From contig VXAA01005200.1 of assembly GCA_013399115.1 (NCBI GenBank), forward strand, positions 40,104 to 104,103: a DNA stretch of 64,000 bases, given 5' to 3'. Of this stretch, positions 24,701 to 36,700 are shown one piece after another (position 1 is the stretch's first letter; each line of letters begins with the position of its first letter). A program made the position numbers and the translations under genes. Under the pieces are notes generated by a model. The model saw only the letters and a program-made list of their open reading frames with translations, did not search any database and was not told the origin of the DNA. Origin of the DNA: Anseranas semipalmata (taxonomy: Eukaryota > Chordata > Aves > Anseriformes > Anseranatidae).

Positions 24701-27700
24701 CTGTGAGGGGTCACCAGTTAGTAGTTGGGAGGGAAATCTCTCCTGCCTAAAGTCAGGGCAGGCTTTGTATTGATGGTCTGTTGTTTCTGAGAAACGCACG
24801 TATGGAATTATGTGCTGGTATTTGCTAGGCATGGCCACCAGAGCAGCCACTGAGCTCAGCAGAGCCCCAGGAGACCTCTCTCCTTGGCACTGTCAGGACT
24901 GACTGACTCCAGCCAGCATCTACGGCAGGATGTTGCCCCCCACGTTTCCGAGTCCTTGGCTGTTGCAGCCTCTGAGATGCCGGGCGCTGCAGGTAGATCT
25001 GGCAGCATGGTTACTCAGCTCTCCCTGTAGTCTTGTTTCTCTTCTTCTGTCTGCCCTCAGGCTCCACATTTAAGCACCAAGGTGGCCAAGGGAGAAATGA
25101 CCTAGATGAGAAGATCCCACCCCAAACCAACTCATCAAAGTTTCTGAGCTTCAGGCATCACCAAGGAGAGTGGCATGAGCTGGGGGCCAGGGATGAACTG
25201 CTGGCATGGGGCTTGGAGACCTGGCTTTTCCTGACCTGCTGAGCCATGGAGGGCAAGATCTGCCCCTCTTTGTTCCTTGGCTTCTCACTCTTTAAAAGGA
25301 ACCCAGCAACACTGACCTTTTTTCTTAGACACTTGGAGATCTACTGAGCTCCACCAAGGAGCTGTCTCTTTTATCAGGAAACTCTGTAACCAGGGTCTTC
25401 TGCCGGCAAACCCATTGCCCCAGCCCAGGGACAAGCTGTGGGCTGGCTCTGAGCTCAGAGCTGGCAGTTCCAGATGGAGCTTGCTCATAGACTTTACAAG
25501 TTTGGGATCACAACCTGGAGCCATCAGCTTACATTACCATTTCTGCAAAGAGCACCAATGTTTAAGTTTCCGTGCTGGGTCCTGCATGGCAGAAGCCTGC
25601 TGTGGCCAGGCAGCAGATGCTAAAAAAAGAAAGTCTTCTTTTTTCCCTGAGCGGTGTTCTTATTCATCAGCATCTTCACTGGGGAGGAGGAGGCAATTAT
25701 TCTGGTCAGAGGCAGTGGCAGGAGCAGAGGTGGGTAGATGACTCCTCCAAGGTCTGGAGAGGTCCAGGCAGGTATAATCTTAAAATATTTCCTGTTTTTG
25801 TTTTAAATGTCACTGTGCATCAGGGTCTGGAGTCAGAGAGTGCTTGCTCCTGCTGAGTGGTGGAGGCTTAAGCGTTTCTCCCCGTGTCGGAGGATGTGAG
25901 CCATGAAGGAGCGGCTTGTCTGGGTGTCAGTCCATGCCACCTGGTGCCAGGGAAAAGCTTCGAGGGCAGAGACAGCCCAGGGGGGCTTGGCGGGACTTCT
26001 GGTGCTGGGAGGGACTGCTCTGCCTCTGGCCTTTGTCATAACGTGACCCTGGGCGAGGGCATGGGCTGGCCGATTAGGGCGCTGTCCCCGCTCTGTGCCC
26101 CTCGTGGGCAGCCAGCTTGGCTCCCGCTCCATCCTCCCGTCCTCCAGCCGGGCCCCAGTGCTGCCGCCAAGTCCTGCCATGCCCGCGCCAGGCGGCTGCG
26201 TGCGGTTAGGGCACGTGTCAGGTTTCTCTGTGCAGTGAAATCCCGCGAAGCCGCGGGCCAAATCCTGGCAAGCAAGGAGACTGCTTCTGGCCGCAGATAA
26301 GCCGGCGTGACATTTAGCTAATGCTTCTGCTTTCCCTGTCTACGCCCGCTGTCTTGCTGGCTGTGCAAGGGGCTGTCTGAGGGAACCTCAGCTGTGAGTG
26401 TCTTCTTGGAGCTCCACGAGCGAGGAGGTGGATGACCCGGCAGAGCGCTCGCCTGCTGTCTGTGCAGGAGGAGGCTGATGCTGCCAAGAGGTCCCATCCT
26501 CCCGGTATTCTCCTGGCCCTGCTCTGCCTCGGTCACTCACTCCGAAAGGCTCACGGCAAGCAGGAAAGCAGCTCTGCTTGTGGAGCAGAGCTCCGCTTGT
26601 GACCTTCACGTGAACTCATGGGAAGGTTCTTTTAGGGCTAATCTTTGGCCGTTTTCCTTACTGACGATGCAGGCAGGTCTGGAGCAAGATGCTGCGCTGC
26701 ATGGGGACCCAAGGCTCCCTTCCGCTAGCATGCTCACCTTGTCCTGCTGTGCCAGGGAGGAGGTATTTGCTGCCCAAGCAGTTGCTCCTCACCAGGAGGA
26801 GAAAAACCAGCAGCCAGAAGGAGCTGTCCCTGAGCTGCACAGGGACCATGCTGCTGCAGCCGCTGCTTCCCGGTCTCAGGTAGGGCGCTGGGCACATCCT
26901 GCAGCCTCAGCCAGGAGAGGCAGGGTCAGGAGCGTGGTGGGATGAGCAGGTGTCTTTGGAGAGGGGCCAGGGGATGGCGAGGGGGAGAATGGAGACAGCG
27001 TCACCCCCGGGCTCGAAACTCCCACTCAGTGTAACTGTGAACAGGGGTCTCCCAGGTGCTTTGAGAGATCGCAGAGGTCAGCCCTGAGAGCAGAGCAGGG
27101 AAGGAAAACTCTTTCTTCCTGTCCCTGGCCAGTGGCTTTCCTGTGCTGCGTCTATCCAGGAGGTAGCAGGAGCCTGTGGAACCATTCGGGCCCCTCCTGA
27201 CATCCCCAGGACAGGGAGGATGTCGGTGTCAGTTGTCAGTAACATCACCAACAGCAAAGAGGGTTGGCTGGATGGGGCAGGAAGGCAGTGGTACTCAGGA
27301 CCAGCGCTTCCCTGTATTTCTGCGGGGGTGACTCCATCCGCAGCTCCAGAGCCCCAAGGTGCCAGGGTTGGGGAGGTGCCGGGCTCGGGGCCATCTCCTC
27401 CTGCAGTGTTGCTGCCTCCCGCCTCCAGGACCACCTGCAGCTGCTAGTGCTGCCACCAGCTTGCTCTTCTGTGCTGCAGTGAAGCCATCCTCGTGCGCTG
27501 TGCTGTGCAGGGGAAGGGGTGAGGAGGGCACCTCTCGCTCAACACGTTTATTGTACACGGAGCCAGCAGACGCCTGTTGTTGAGGCTGTACAACACTTTC
27601 CAGCGGAAGTTTGTTTGCTTATACCTTTGCCAGACCTTAACTGTTAGGGCTGAATTTTTCCATGCTCACTCTCTGCCTCAGGCTGAACTTTCTCTCTCCT

Positions 27701-30700
27701 TTTTTTTTTTTTTTTTCCAAATTTCAGCAGAAGGTTGGGGAAAAATGGTAGCTTTGCCAATATTATTTTTTTTTTCCGTCTCTTTGTTTAAGGACTTCTG
27801 GTGCCTCCACGCTTTGGAAAAGAGACTTGAAATTTGGCAGGGTTGGTACATTCCTGGTGGAAATCAACCCAGATTTGGTCAAATTGTTAGCCTCTGGAAA
27901 GCATGGCTGTGCATGCTCGGAAGAGCCCTTCAGAGGCAAGCTGCTGAAGTCCCAGCTAAGGCAGCTGCAGCGAAGAGGCTCCTGGCCACAGCTCCCAGCT
28001 GCACCAAGCGGCGGGCGCGGGGCTGGGCTTCCATCTCCAGCGGCAGCCCCTGCCCGTGTGGGTCCAGGTCGGGAGTGGGGACCGTGAGGAGCCCCAGCAG
28101 GGTTTGGTGCTCTTCATCAGAAAGTCTGAAAGCATTCCACAAAAGATGGCATTGTCTTTATCTGCATTTCCATGGGTGGAAGCTGAGGCCCTGGCTGCTG
28201 GCAGGAGCTACCTCCCACCCTCTGTGGATGTGTGGCAGAACAAGGAACAGAGCTTGTGCTGCCTTGGGCAGTGTCTGGTCTGGAGCATCACATGTCCCTT
28301 GTGAGCCCCCTCCAGCCTGTCCTTCCATCGCTCTCAGCCAGCCTCTGCACCAAGCCCAGCATGGCCCTGGCGATCACGCAGCTCTGGGCCCTACTGTTGG
28401 CTTCCCTGGGCTGTCTGTGGGGCTGAGCGCTGTTCACCAGGTCTCCTCGGGAGGTCAAGGAGGCAAAATACTGAAGAGGCCCTGTGGCTGTAAGTGCTGG
28501 GAGAAGGAGCTGCACAGTGCAGGCCACCTGAGCACCTTGGGGTGCTGCGCCTGGAGCTGTGGGCTGCTCGGCACAGCCTCTTCCATGCTCCAGCAGGCAG
28601 GAGAAGCTGAGGTGACGCGTGATGAGAGAAAAACATCTCCATGCGCTCCTGCATCCTGCTAGACCTTGGAAAAGTGTGTTTGCACCACTGTGTCTCCCAT
28701 GGGTCACATCCCATGGGTACTGGTCACATCCATTGCAATGCATGGACAGTCCTGGAGGTGTGACCTGGCAAGTACTATGGCGCTGGACATTGTTCTTTTA
28801 CGTTAGGGTGGAAAGCATATCTTTTCTACTTGTCATGGTGGAGGCTTCAAAAATTCCTCCATAGGCTCTGCTCTCCTGAGCTGGAGCTTCTCACCTGATG
28901 GCATCTCGGAGCTCTCTGCAGCCAGAGGGTGGATGGCATGGCACAGGAGGAGGGAAGCTCCGCTCTGACAGGGGCAGCAAGCAGGCCTCGCTGGAGGATG
29001 CCTGGCTGGTGGTGAGGTCACCCCAGCGAGCACCACCGTGGGAGCGCTCCTGCTGTTGGGGGTGATTTCTGGCAAGGCCAGCCTGGAGCTGGTTGCAGAC
29101 CCCAGTGTGTGCGGGGCAGAGAGCTGTGCGTGAGGAAGCCAGCCTGGGACGTGCCACCGGCAGCACTCGTCCTGCAGGCCGGGGACATCCCCAAGGGGGT
29201 GGCTGCTCTTGGATGCAGTGCCAGGCTCATCATGTGGGGAGCGGCCAGCGCGCCCAGTGCTGCCGGCTGGGTCCTGCTGGTTGTCTTCCAGTGGGAAAGG
29301 GGTTTTCTGACTCCAGTAACATTTACCAGCTGGGCAGCAGCTCTGGAGCCGGGTGTGTGCGTTTGTCTGTTCTTCCATTGTGTCTTGGCCGTCGTCTCCT
29401 CCTCCCCGCTGAGATCAATGTCTGTGGCCTGCCTTTTATAACCCCTTTGGGTGCAGCTCTGGAAGTCTTCAGCCAGTGGTGCTGGTTTCCATCGTGCAGC
29501 TTTGGCGCGCTCAAGCAGCTTGGTCCCCATCTAGCTGGATGGCTTGGGTAGGATGATGGACTGGAGGTGGGCTTCCACCAGAAGGGACATCCCAGCAAAG
29601 GGCTGGGGAGGTCACCCGGGGGGCTGTGAGGTGCAGGTTGGATGTGGTTGGCTGGGAATAGAGACCAACCACGGGTGTGGGGCACTGAGCTCAGACGACC
29701 TCCAGAAGTCCTCCTTTGGCCAATTTTCTAGAATATCATGGTCTGGGAGAAGAGGTGGCTTCCGATGAGAGCCAGACCTCACTAGCATATTCTTCCTGGT
29801 GGCACAAGGTGGCGCAGGAGGTTAAAGGATTTGCTTTTCATCTCCACAGATCTGGGTTCAAATTGATCCCTCTCACTGCTGTAACGAGTCTGTAGGTCTC
29901 AGCCTCCAGGGCTGCACCCTGGGGCCGGGCAGCGGGCAGCCTGGCAGCCTGCTTCCAGCACAGCGGGGCTCTGCGGGGCAAGGAGGAGGCGTGCAGGTGG
30001 CACCCTGGCAGAGCATCGCTCCCACACACGCCACAGCTTGCTACTGCTGTGGCAGGGGAGGACAAAGCAGTGCTGCTGCCTGGCTCCGAGCGTCTCTGAG
30101 GTGCAGAGGCATACTGGCGGCCCACGGAGGAGCTGGGGCAGGCTGCATTCCACCGCAGTCCCACTGCCCCGTCTCCCACTCGTATGGTGCCCAGAGGAAG
30201 CTGCTGACCCCATGCAGGCTGGGGCTCCTCCAGCCCCGCTCCCATCCAAGAACAGGTACTGGGAGCTGAGCTTGGGGATGGGGCCGGGCATGGTTGAGTG
30301 TGGCCTTACCTCCCTTCTCACTCCTCCCAGTGTCCTCATCTCGGCATCCCAGCGCTTCCCCTATGTTGCTCCTGTTGGGGCTCAGCTGGGGCCCAGTGAC
30401 CCCACAGAGAGATTTCTTTTCCCCTCTTTTTGCCTTCAGTGATCTTTGAGACCAGGCGTCGTATGACTCAGCTTCTGCATTTGATACCCCGAGAAGAGTT
30501 TGCACACATGCATCTGTAGCACAGACTGGTGCCTGTTCCTGGCAGACCACGCAGGGATAGGGTTTCTTCCTGAAACAGGCAGTAAGTCCCCACTCTTCAT
30601 CCGCTTTTGATATGCGGAAGTCGGATTTAGCCGGGATGGTGCCAGTGGGTCGGGGCGTCTTCCAGAGCACTGCTGTCCTGCTCCAGCATCTGGACACCTT

Positions 30701-33700
30701 GCAAGAGGTGAGGCAGCGCTGCTGCAGTGTGGAGCAGGTGCTTGGCCAGTCTTCCTGGCCAAGGGGAATCTGTCTGTCCTCTTGTTCCTACCTGCAAAGG
30801 TCCAGTTGCTTGCATGTGCCAGAAGCATAGTGCACATTTTGGATGCTGGGACTGAGCCGTTAGCTCTGGCAGTCGGCACAGGGCACGGTCAGCAGAAGTT
30901 GACACCGACGTAGAGCCCATGAAGGGTAGTTTGGGTGCTGACCTTTAGGTCCTGCCTGCTCCTGCTGCCCGGTCCCTGCAAGCAGCTCGGGTCTGGAGGC
31001 AGCTCCCGGTCCAGCAAGGAGCCCCAAGCTCAGGGGAGCTGGGCAAGCACAAGGGCACAGAGGACCGCAGGGCGGCTACGAGCCTCCTGGCCTGGCACCG
31101 GCTGGGTCTCGGGTGGCCGCAGGGCTGTTGTCGCCGCCGGGGTTTCCCGGCGTGCGTCGGTCACGGCTGAGGGAGGCCCGTCCTGCTCAGCCCTGTCCCC
31201 ATCAGGTTCCAGTTAAAACCAAATGCGTTCTCCAGCCTAAGCTGTGCTGCAGTTTAAGCCCTTCCAAAAATGAAACAAATACCCACGGACTGCAATTCGA
31301 ATTGCAGCTCAATTAGGGCTCGTTCCCAATGCGATCATAAAACCTCCAGTATGAAAACAAACAACCCAACCAAACCACATCCAAGCCTGACAGCATCCTC
31401 TGGAATGCCTTTAAAATAACAAGGGGGGCAGAGGAAGATGAAAGCGGCGTGGCCAGTGGGCAGAGGGCTCCCTGGCCCACGGGGCAGCCCGGGGGGGTGA
31501 GCAGGTGTGTGGCACCGACTTCGCATAGGTGCAGGGAAGTGATGGGCACGATGGGGCTGGGGCTGCTGGCAGCAGGCAGGGGTTTGGGGGCTGTGGACAC
31601 GATGTGTTCCCAGCAGGACCCAGGGGATGAGGGAGAGCAGGGAGGCACGGGACACGTGTTACAGGGCGGTGGAAGAGCCCGGAGCTGCCCCAGCCTGCCG
31701 AGGGCGACGCGGCGCTGGCCGGGGCCGGAGCCGGCCGCAGCGGCTGGAATGCGTCCCCCCCTCCCCGTCACCCTGCCTGCGCCGCGTCCAGCCAGGCTGG
31801 TGCCGAGCTTCGGGTTTCACTGCGGACTCTAAACCCAGCCATATTTAGCGTGCGCTTCTCCGGCCTGTCAGGGAGGGGAAGCCGCAGCACAACTAATAAA
31901 AAAAGCCAAACAAAAACAATGTAATTAAAGAGACTCAGCACTGTGTGTTCCCATAGCAAGAACATTTACCCAAGACTTCCTTGCTCAGATGCTTAATGTC
32001 AAGCAGCAATTAAAGGCGGGCATTGCCAGAGCGCAGCGAGGAGCGTTTGCCCTCGCTGGGAGGCAGGACGGGCCGGGCACCGCGGTGCACAGAGCTGCCC
32101 GGCTGTGCTGCGCTGGGGGGACGGGACGGGGGCTGTACGCGCTGCAGGACAGGTGGTGCGGGTGGCAGGGGGGTGCTGCACCCCAAGCAGCGGCTCCCAA
32201 GCCCCTCCAGGCAGGGACACCCTTGGCCTGCAGCGTACCTGCCCAGTTCACTCAATCCCCGTGGAAATTGGGTTGCACCAAAGCAGAAATGCAGATTTTC
32301 TGGGTGCGAGGGGATCCCGTGCCACCCGCGCTCCATACAGCAGCTCCAGGCTGAGGCTTCTCAGGCTGAGCACCCTGCCCCTGTCTGCGTAGCTACAGCC
32401 ACCCGCTGCAGACCTTCCTCACTGGGGTCACTGAGGAGCGTCCCGGTGCAGCGGGGCCACCGCGTGTGACGTGCGTGCAGGTGGGGAAGGTGGCCACGCA
32501 GGAGGGGACGTGTGTGTGGGCACAGCCGGAGCAGCGGCGCCTTGTGCCTGCAGCGCTCGCATTACAGCAGTCCTGGCCATGACGGAAGGCTCGCATGGAT
32601 GACCAAGGAACTGAGAGACTAATTTCAGTCCTACTTTAATGGGAGTTGAGCCACAGGCTCCTTCTGGGCTCATTTAAAAACACCAATCAAAATGCTTAAT
32701 TAAAAAATAAATAAGTAAAAAAAAAAAGCAGCAGCAACATTATTGTGTTGCAACAGAATTTGCTTGAGCGTCTCTGCTCCCTTCCTTCTGCAAATTTACT
32801 GCTCGGCCGGCAGAAATGGTGTGTTTAATGGTAGGCCTCCGCAGATTGCCAGCAAGTGATTTACTTGGTTGGCTCCAAACTTTTCTTAGAGTCCCAGTGT
32901 TTTTGCTGACCTACAGTCTCCATCTCTCCCGGATTCAGAGCACGTGCTGTAGGAGGTCCAAGGGTGTCCTCACCAGGCGCTGCAGCTACTGAGCTCCCCG
33001 TGCAAGTGTTCCCCAAGGGATGCAACAGCCTCCTGGTCTGGGGGATAGCCTGCAGGGCGAGGCATGACTGATGCTCTCCTGTGCCCTCGGTGAGTCTCCT
33101 GCCTCTGCCCCTGTGGAGGTGCAGGGCGCTGGTGCTCAGGACACCCTGCCCAAGCCTGGGTGCGGTGCAGTGAGTGCTCCTCCTGGCATTGGGCTAATAG
33201 CATTGGGCTTCTGGAGCTCAAGCAAAAATGTACTGGCAGGAGTGGGATCTATATAAGTTAGTTGTTATTGCTAAACAAAAGAGGCATGCTCATTTCGGCT
33301 CCATTCAAAACAAAACCCAGTGGGTTTGCCAAGTGGGAAAAAGAGAAAATCTGTAGGAAACAAACAAAGCCCTGCATCTGGTTTGCTGCCTTTCCTTGGA
33401 CCCAGGTTTCAATAAGCAAGTGCATTTTCCAGGCACGCAGATGTTTCCGTGGTGCAGAAACGCTGCCTGTGGCACGTGCCAGTGCTGGGCTCCAAAGGGC
33501 ACGTGGTGGGCACTGGGTAACACAGCTGTGGCTGGCCATGTCCAAACTGCGCAGGTACTGGGGCGCAGGGGCTGCAAGAGCCTGCCCATCTTTTGTGGGT
33601 GCTCCGCTGTGGAGCGTTTTGCTCCATCTTGGCATGGCCTGGTCACCACCCAACATCTGGGCAATATTTAAATGCCTTTGGGGTGCGTGCACCTGGGGAC

Positions 33701-36700
33701 AGGCTCTGGCACAGCAAGCACCTTCTGTACATCCGTGTGCTTGGGTAGCAGGATAAGCAGCAGTGCTTGCAAACCGCCTAGCCACATCCAAAGTAGCACC
33801 TTTGCCATAAGGCTGGAGCCCAGAGGAGTTTCTGGTGCCTGTTTGGGAAATCCTCCTCATGCGGGTGGCTGATGTGCAGGCTGTTCCCATGAGTTGTGCT
33901 GCCGTGCAGGGATGCCAAGCACAGAATTTTGTCCTAGGTTTGAGCATGCCTTTTGGTGGGTTATGAAATCCCAATATTTTGGAAATGCTTCCCTACTCAT
34001 GCTCCGGTTTGGATCCATTCTGTATTTCCCCAGTCCTGAAAAATTTCTTAGGCGAAAGGAGTGGAAAATACGAGTGCATCAGCAGCTCCTCTCTGTGCTG
34101 GAAGCTGCATTTCTGGGTCGTGTCCACATGAGCCAAAAGGAGTTGCTTTGCGTGCTGGGGGTTGCAGCGGATTCTGCCGCTGAGCACCCAGCGGCTGAGC
34201 AGCGGTGGCCGCTCCGTGTGCTCACCTGCAGAACTCGTGCACCAAGCCGGCAGGGTGAGCGGGAGCTGGTCGCGCGCTCAGCCCGAGGGTGCTCAAAAGA
34301 GAAAATTCCCCACGCTGACTTCTGCAGGAGTAGTCTGCACACCAGTGCCCTCGGCAGCTTTCTGTCTGATCCCTTATGCAAGCTCCCAGCTTGAGGTGAG
34401 GTTGGCCGGATTGGGTTGGGTTTTCCCTGATAGCTGGCTGTCAGGCTTCTCCTGCCCTTTGCCTGTTCCTTCCCTGCATAATCCTGAGCTGAACTGAGCT
34501 GTGGGTCAGGAAGGCAGCCCTGGCAGCTGGTGCTAACACACCACAGAGCCGTCTGCACCAGGGTGTTCCCCCTGCGACAAAGCCACAAGAAGCCCTGCAA
34601 GGACCCAGTTCTTGTCCTGTTCATAGAATCATAGAAGGGTTTGGGTTGGAAGGGACCTTAAGGATTATCTAGTTCCAACCCCCCTGCCATGGGCAGGGCC
34701 CTCTCCCACCAGCCCAGGCTGCCCAAAGCCCCATCCAGCCTGGCCTTAAACACTGCCAGGGATGGGGCATCCACAGCTTCTCTGGGCAACCTGTGCCAGG
34801 GCCTCACCACCCTCACAGTAAAGAATTTCTTCTGCATATCTAATCTAAATCTGCCCTCTTTTAGTTTAAAGCCATTAAACTCTTCCCCACCCCAAGCCAT
34901 CTCGTTCCTTCAAAGAGTTAACACCTCCCAGCCTCTGTCTTTTGGGCTCCCTTTTTCTCGTGCACAAAGCCCCACGGCTTCTCTCTCTTCTGCGTTCGGC
35001 AGTGGGAAGCAGCATCCTGAGGTGACAGCCGCCCGCCTGCCCCCAGGACGGGAGCGTGGTGGGGGGGACCCAGCCCCCTGGGGTGCATGGAGCTGTCCGT
35101 GCCCCCCGGCTCGGGGCGGGCAGGCTCCTTCCAGCGGGACATAGCAGCCCTGTCCGACATAGACTGGTTCTCTGCTGGAGCCTCGGGGAGCCTACGCCCT
35201 TAAACAAAATGAACTTAAAATCATATAATTACAACAATTATTAACACTGTTTACTGGGCCAAGATCTGCAGCACTGGAAACATTAAAACCCAGAATATGC
35301 AGAAGCCACAATGTTATAAACCACCCAGTGGATTTGCTTGTGCTCGTTACAGAAGAAGAGAGGGATCAAATGAAGTTGTCTTGTTCACATCCATCCTCAC
35401 GCACTTTAAAAAACATCGTAATTGCACCAGCTTCATGAGAGAGGTCTGGCCAGCCCCGAGGCATCCTTTAGCAGTACCTCAGCCTTTTCCATGAATAGTG
35501 CAGGCAAGGGCTGGAGAACCGGCTCTGAGCTAACCGGGATGGTGGGGTTTGCTGGCAGCTGATTGCACGTGGGTTTACAGCGGCGCAGAGCCGCTGTCCG
35601 CACCACATCCTGCGGCCAGGAAGCTGAAAGGCTGGGGCAGGCGAGGCACCCTTCCCCGCTGTGGTGCTGCAGTGGGTAGGTCGGGAATTAGCAACAAGAA
35701 CTGATTGTGGCTGGGATAAATTTAGCTAAGCCGTACCGAAACTATAAAGGCAGAGGAGCTAATTGCCGTGGCCCTGACCTCCTCCCCCCGAATGCCCGCA
35801 GGACCGGGCTCGGCCGATGGGTGAGCTGGTGTCGGCCGGCCGTACCTTCAGGGCACAGCATCCGTGGGTGTTGTTTTCAGCTATCAGTTGCTCCACCGCA
35901 AAGTTTAGCTCTAGATAAATCAAGGCCATTTCACTGAGTCCAGATGACTCATAACCACAGGGCAGGGAAGTCTTTTATCTTCGGGGCAGCCGGTTTAATA
36001 TAGATAGATGTTCACTCCTGAGCTCTGAATAATTTCCATCTCTTTACTTCTCATTAGAAGCAAATCGGATGAGGGAAAACAGTGAGAAATTTCTCTGTGT
36101 CTCCTTTGCTTCTACCATCTCTGAGATAACTTCCTCCAGATTGTGCGGTCTGCCCGTAGTGGGTCATTTGCTATGTATTTTAATTGGCAGAAAAACGTAC
36201 TTTTGCTCCCAAGAGCTATTCTTCTTAAACCTTGGTTCTGCAGGCATGGATGCAGCAGCAGGGATCTGTTACAACAGGGTTTAACCCAACTAATGTGGAG
36301 AGGTACTTCTGGGGTCTTTCTTTCCAGACGTGGGAGAGCATCATTGCCTCCCTGGATGAAGGGAAGGGCAGGAGGACAAGGCACCTGGCCACCAAGCCTG
36401 CGAGAGGGGCCGTCTCACCTTGGAGCAGCAGCTGCGGGTGGAAAGAGGGGGACTTGTGCAGCAGGGAGCTTCCAAACACCAGAGAAAAGGATAGGGTTTG
36501 CTCGAGAGTCTCTCAAGTCAGTTATTTCTCTTTCCTAAGAACTTGGCTTTTCAGGCTTGGTCCGTGGGTCCAGACCTGGTTGACTCTTCCTGCCAGGGCA
36601 CCATGCGGGTGGCTTTTCTCTCTTAATTTCTGCCCACCAGTGACAGCAGAGCTGTGGGGTCTTGTATTTGCTGTGTGTGGCCAAGCCCAGGCTGTGAGGA

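Noticed and set aside
26756..26879. Exon-like stretch with Glu/Gln-rich peptide between CAG and GTAGGG
   Set aside because: Enters at phase 2 but leaves at phase 0, so it would shift the frame of E2. No family similarity.
29800..29895. Functional tRNA gene
   Set aside because: A- and B-box-like sequences exist, but acceptor and anticodon stems do not pair cleanly and no terminator follows closely.
34658..34900. 80-residue minus-strand open frame as a host gene
   Set aside because: It is the C-terminal end of CR1 reverse transcriptase ([11 protein letters not shown] motif), part of the retrotransposon fragment.
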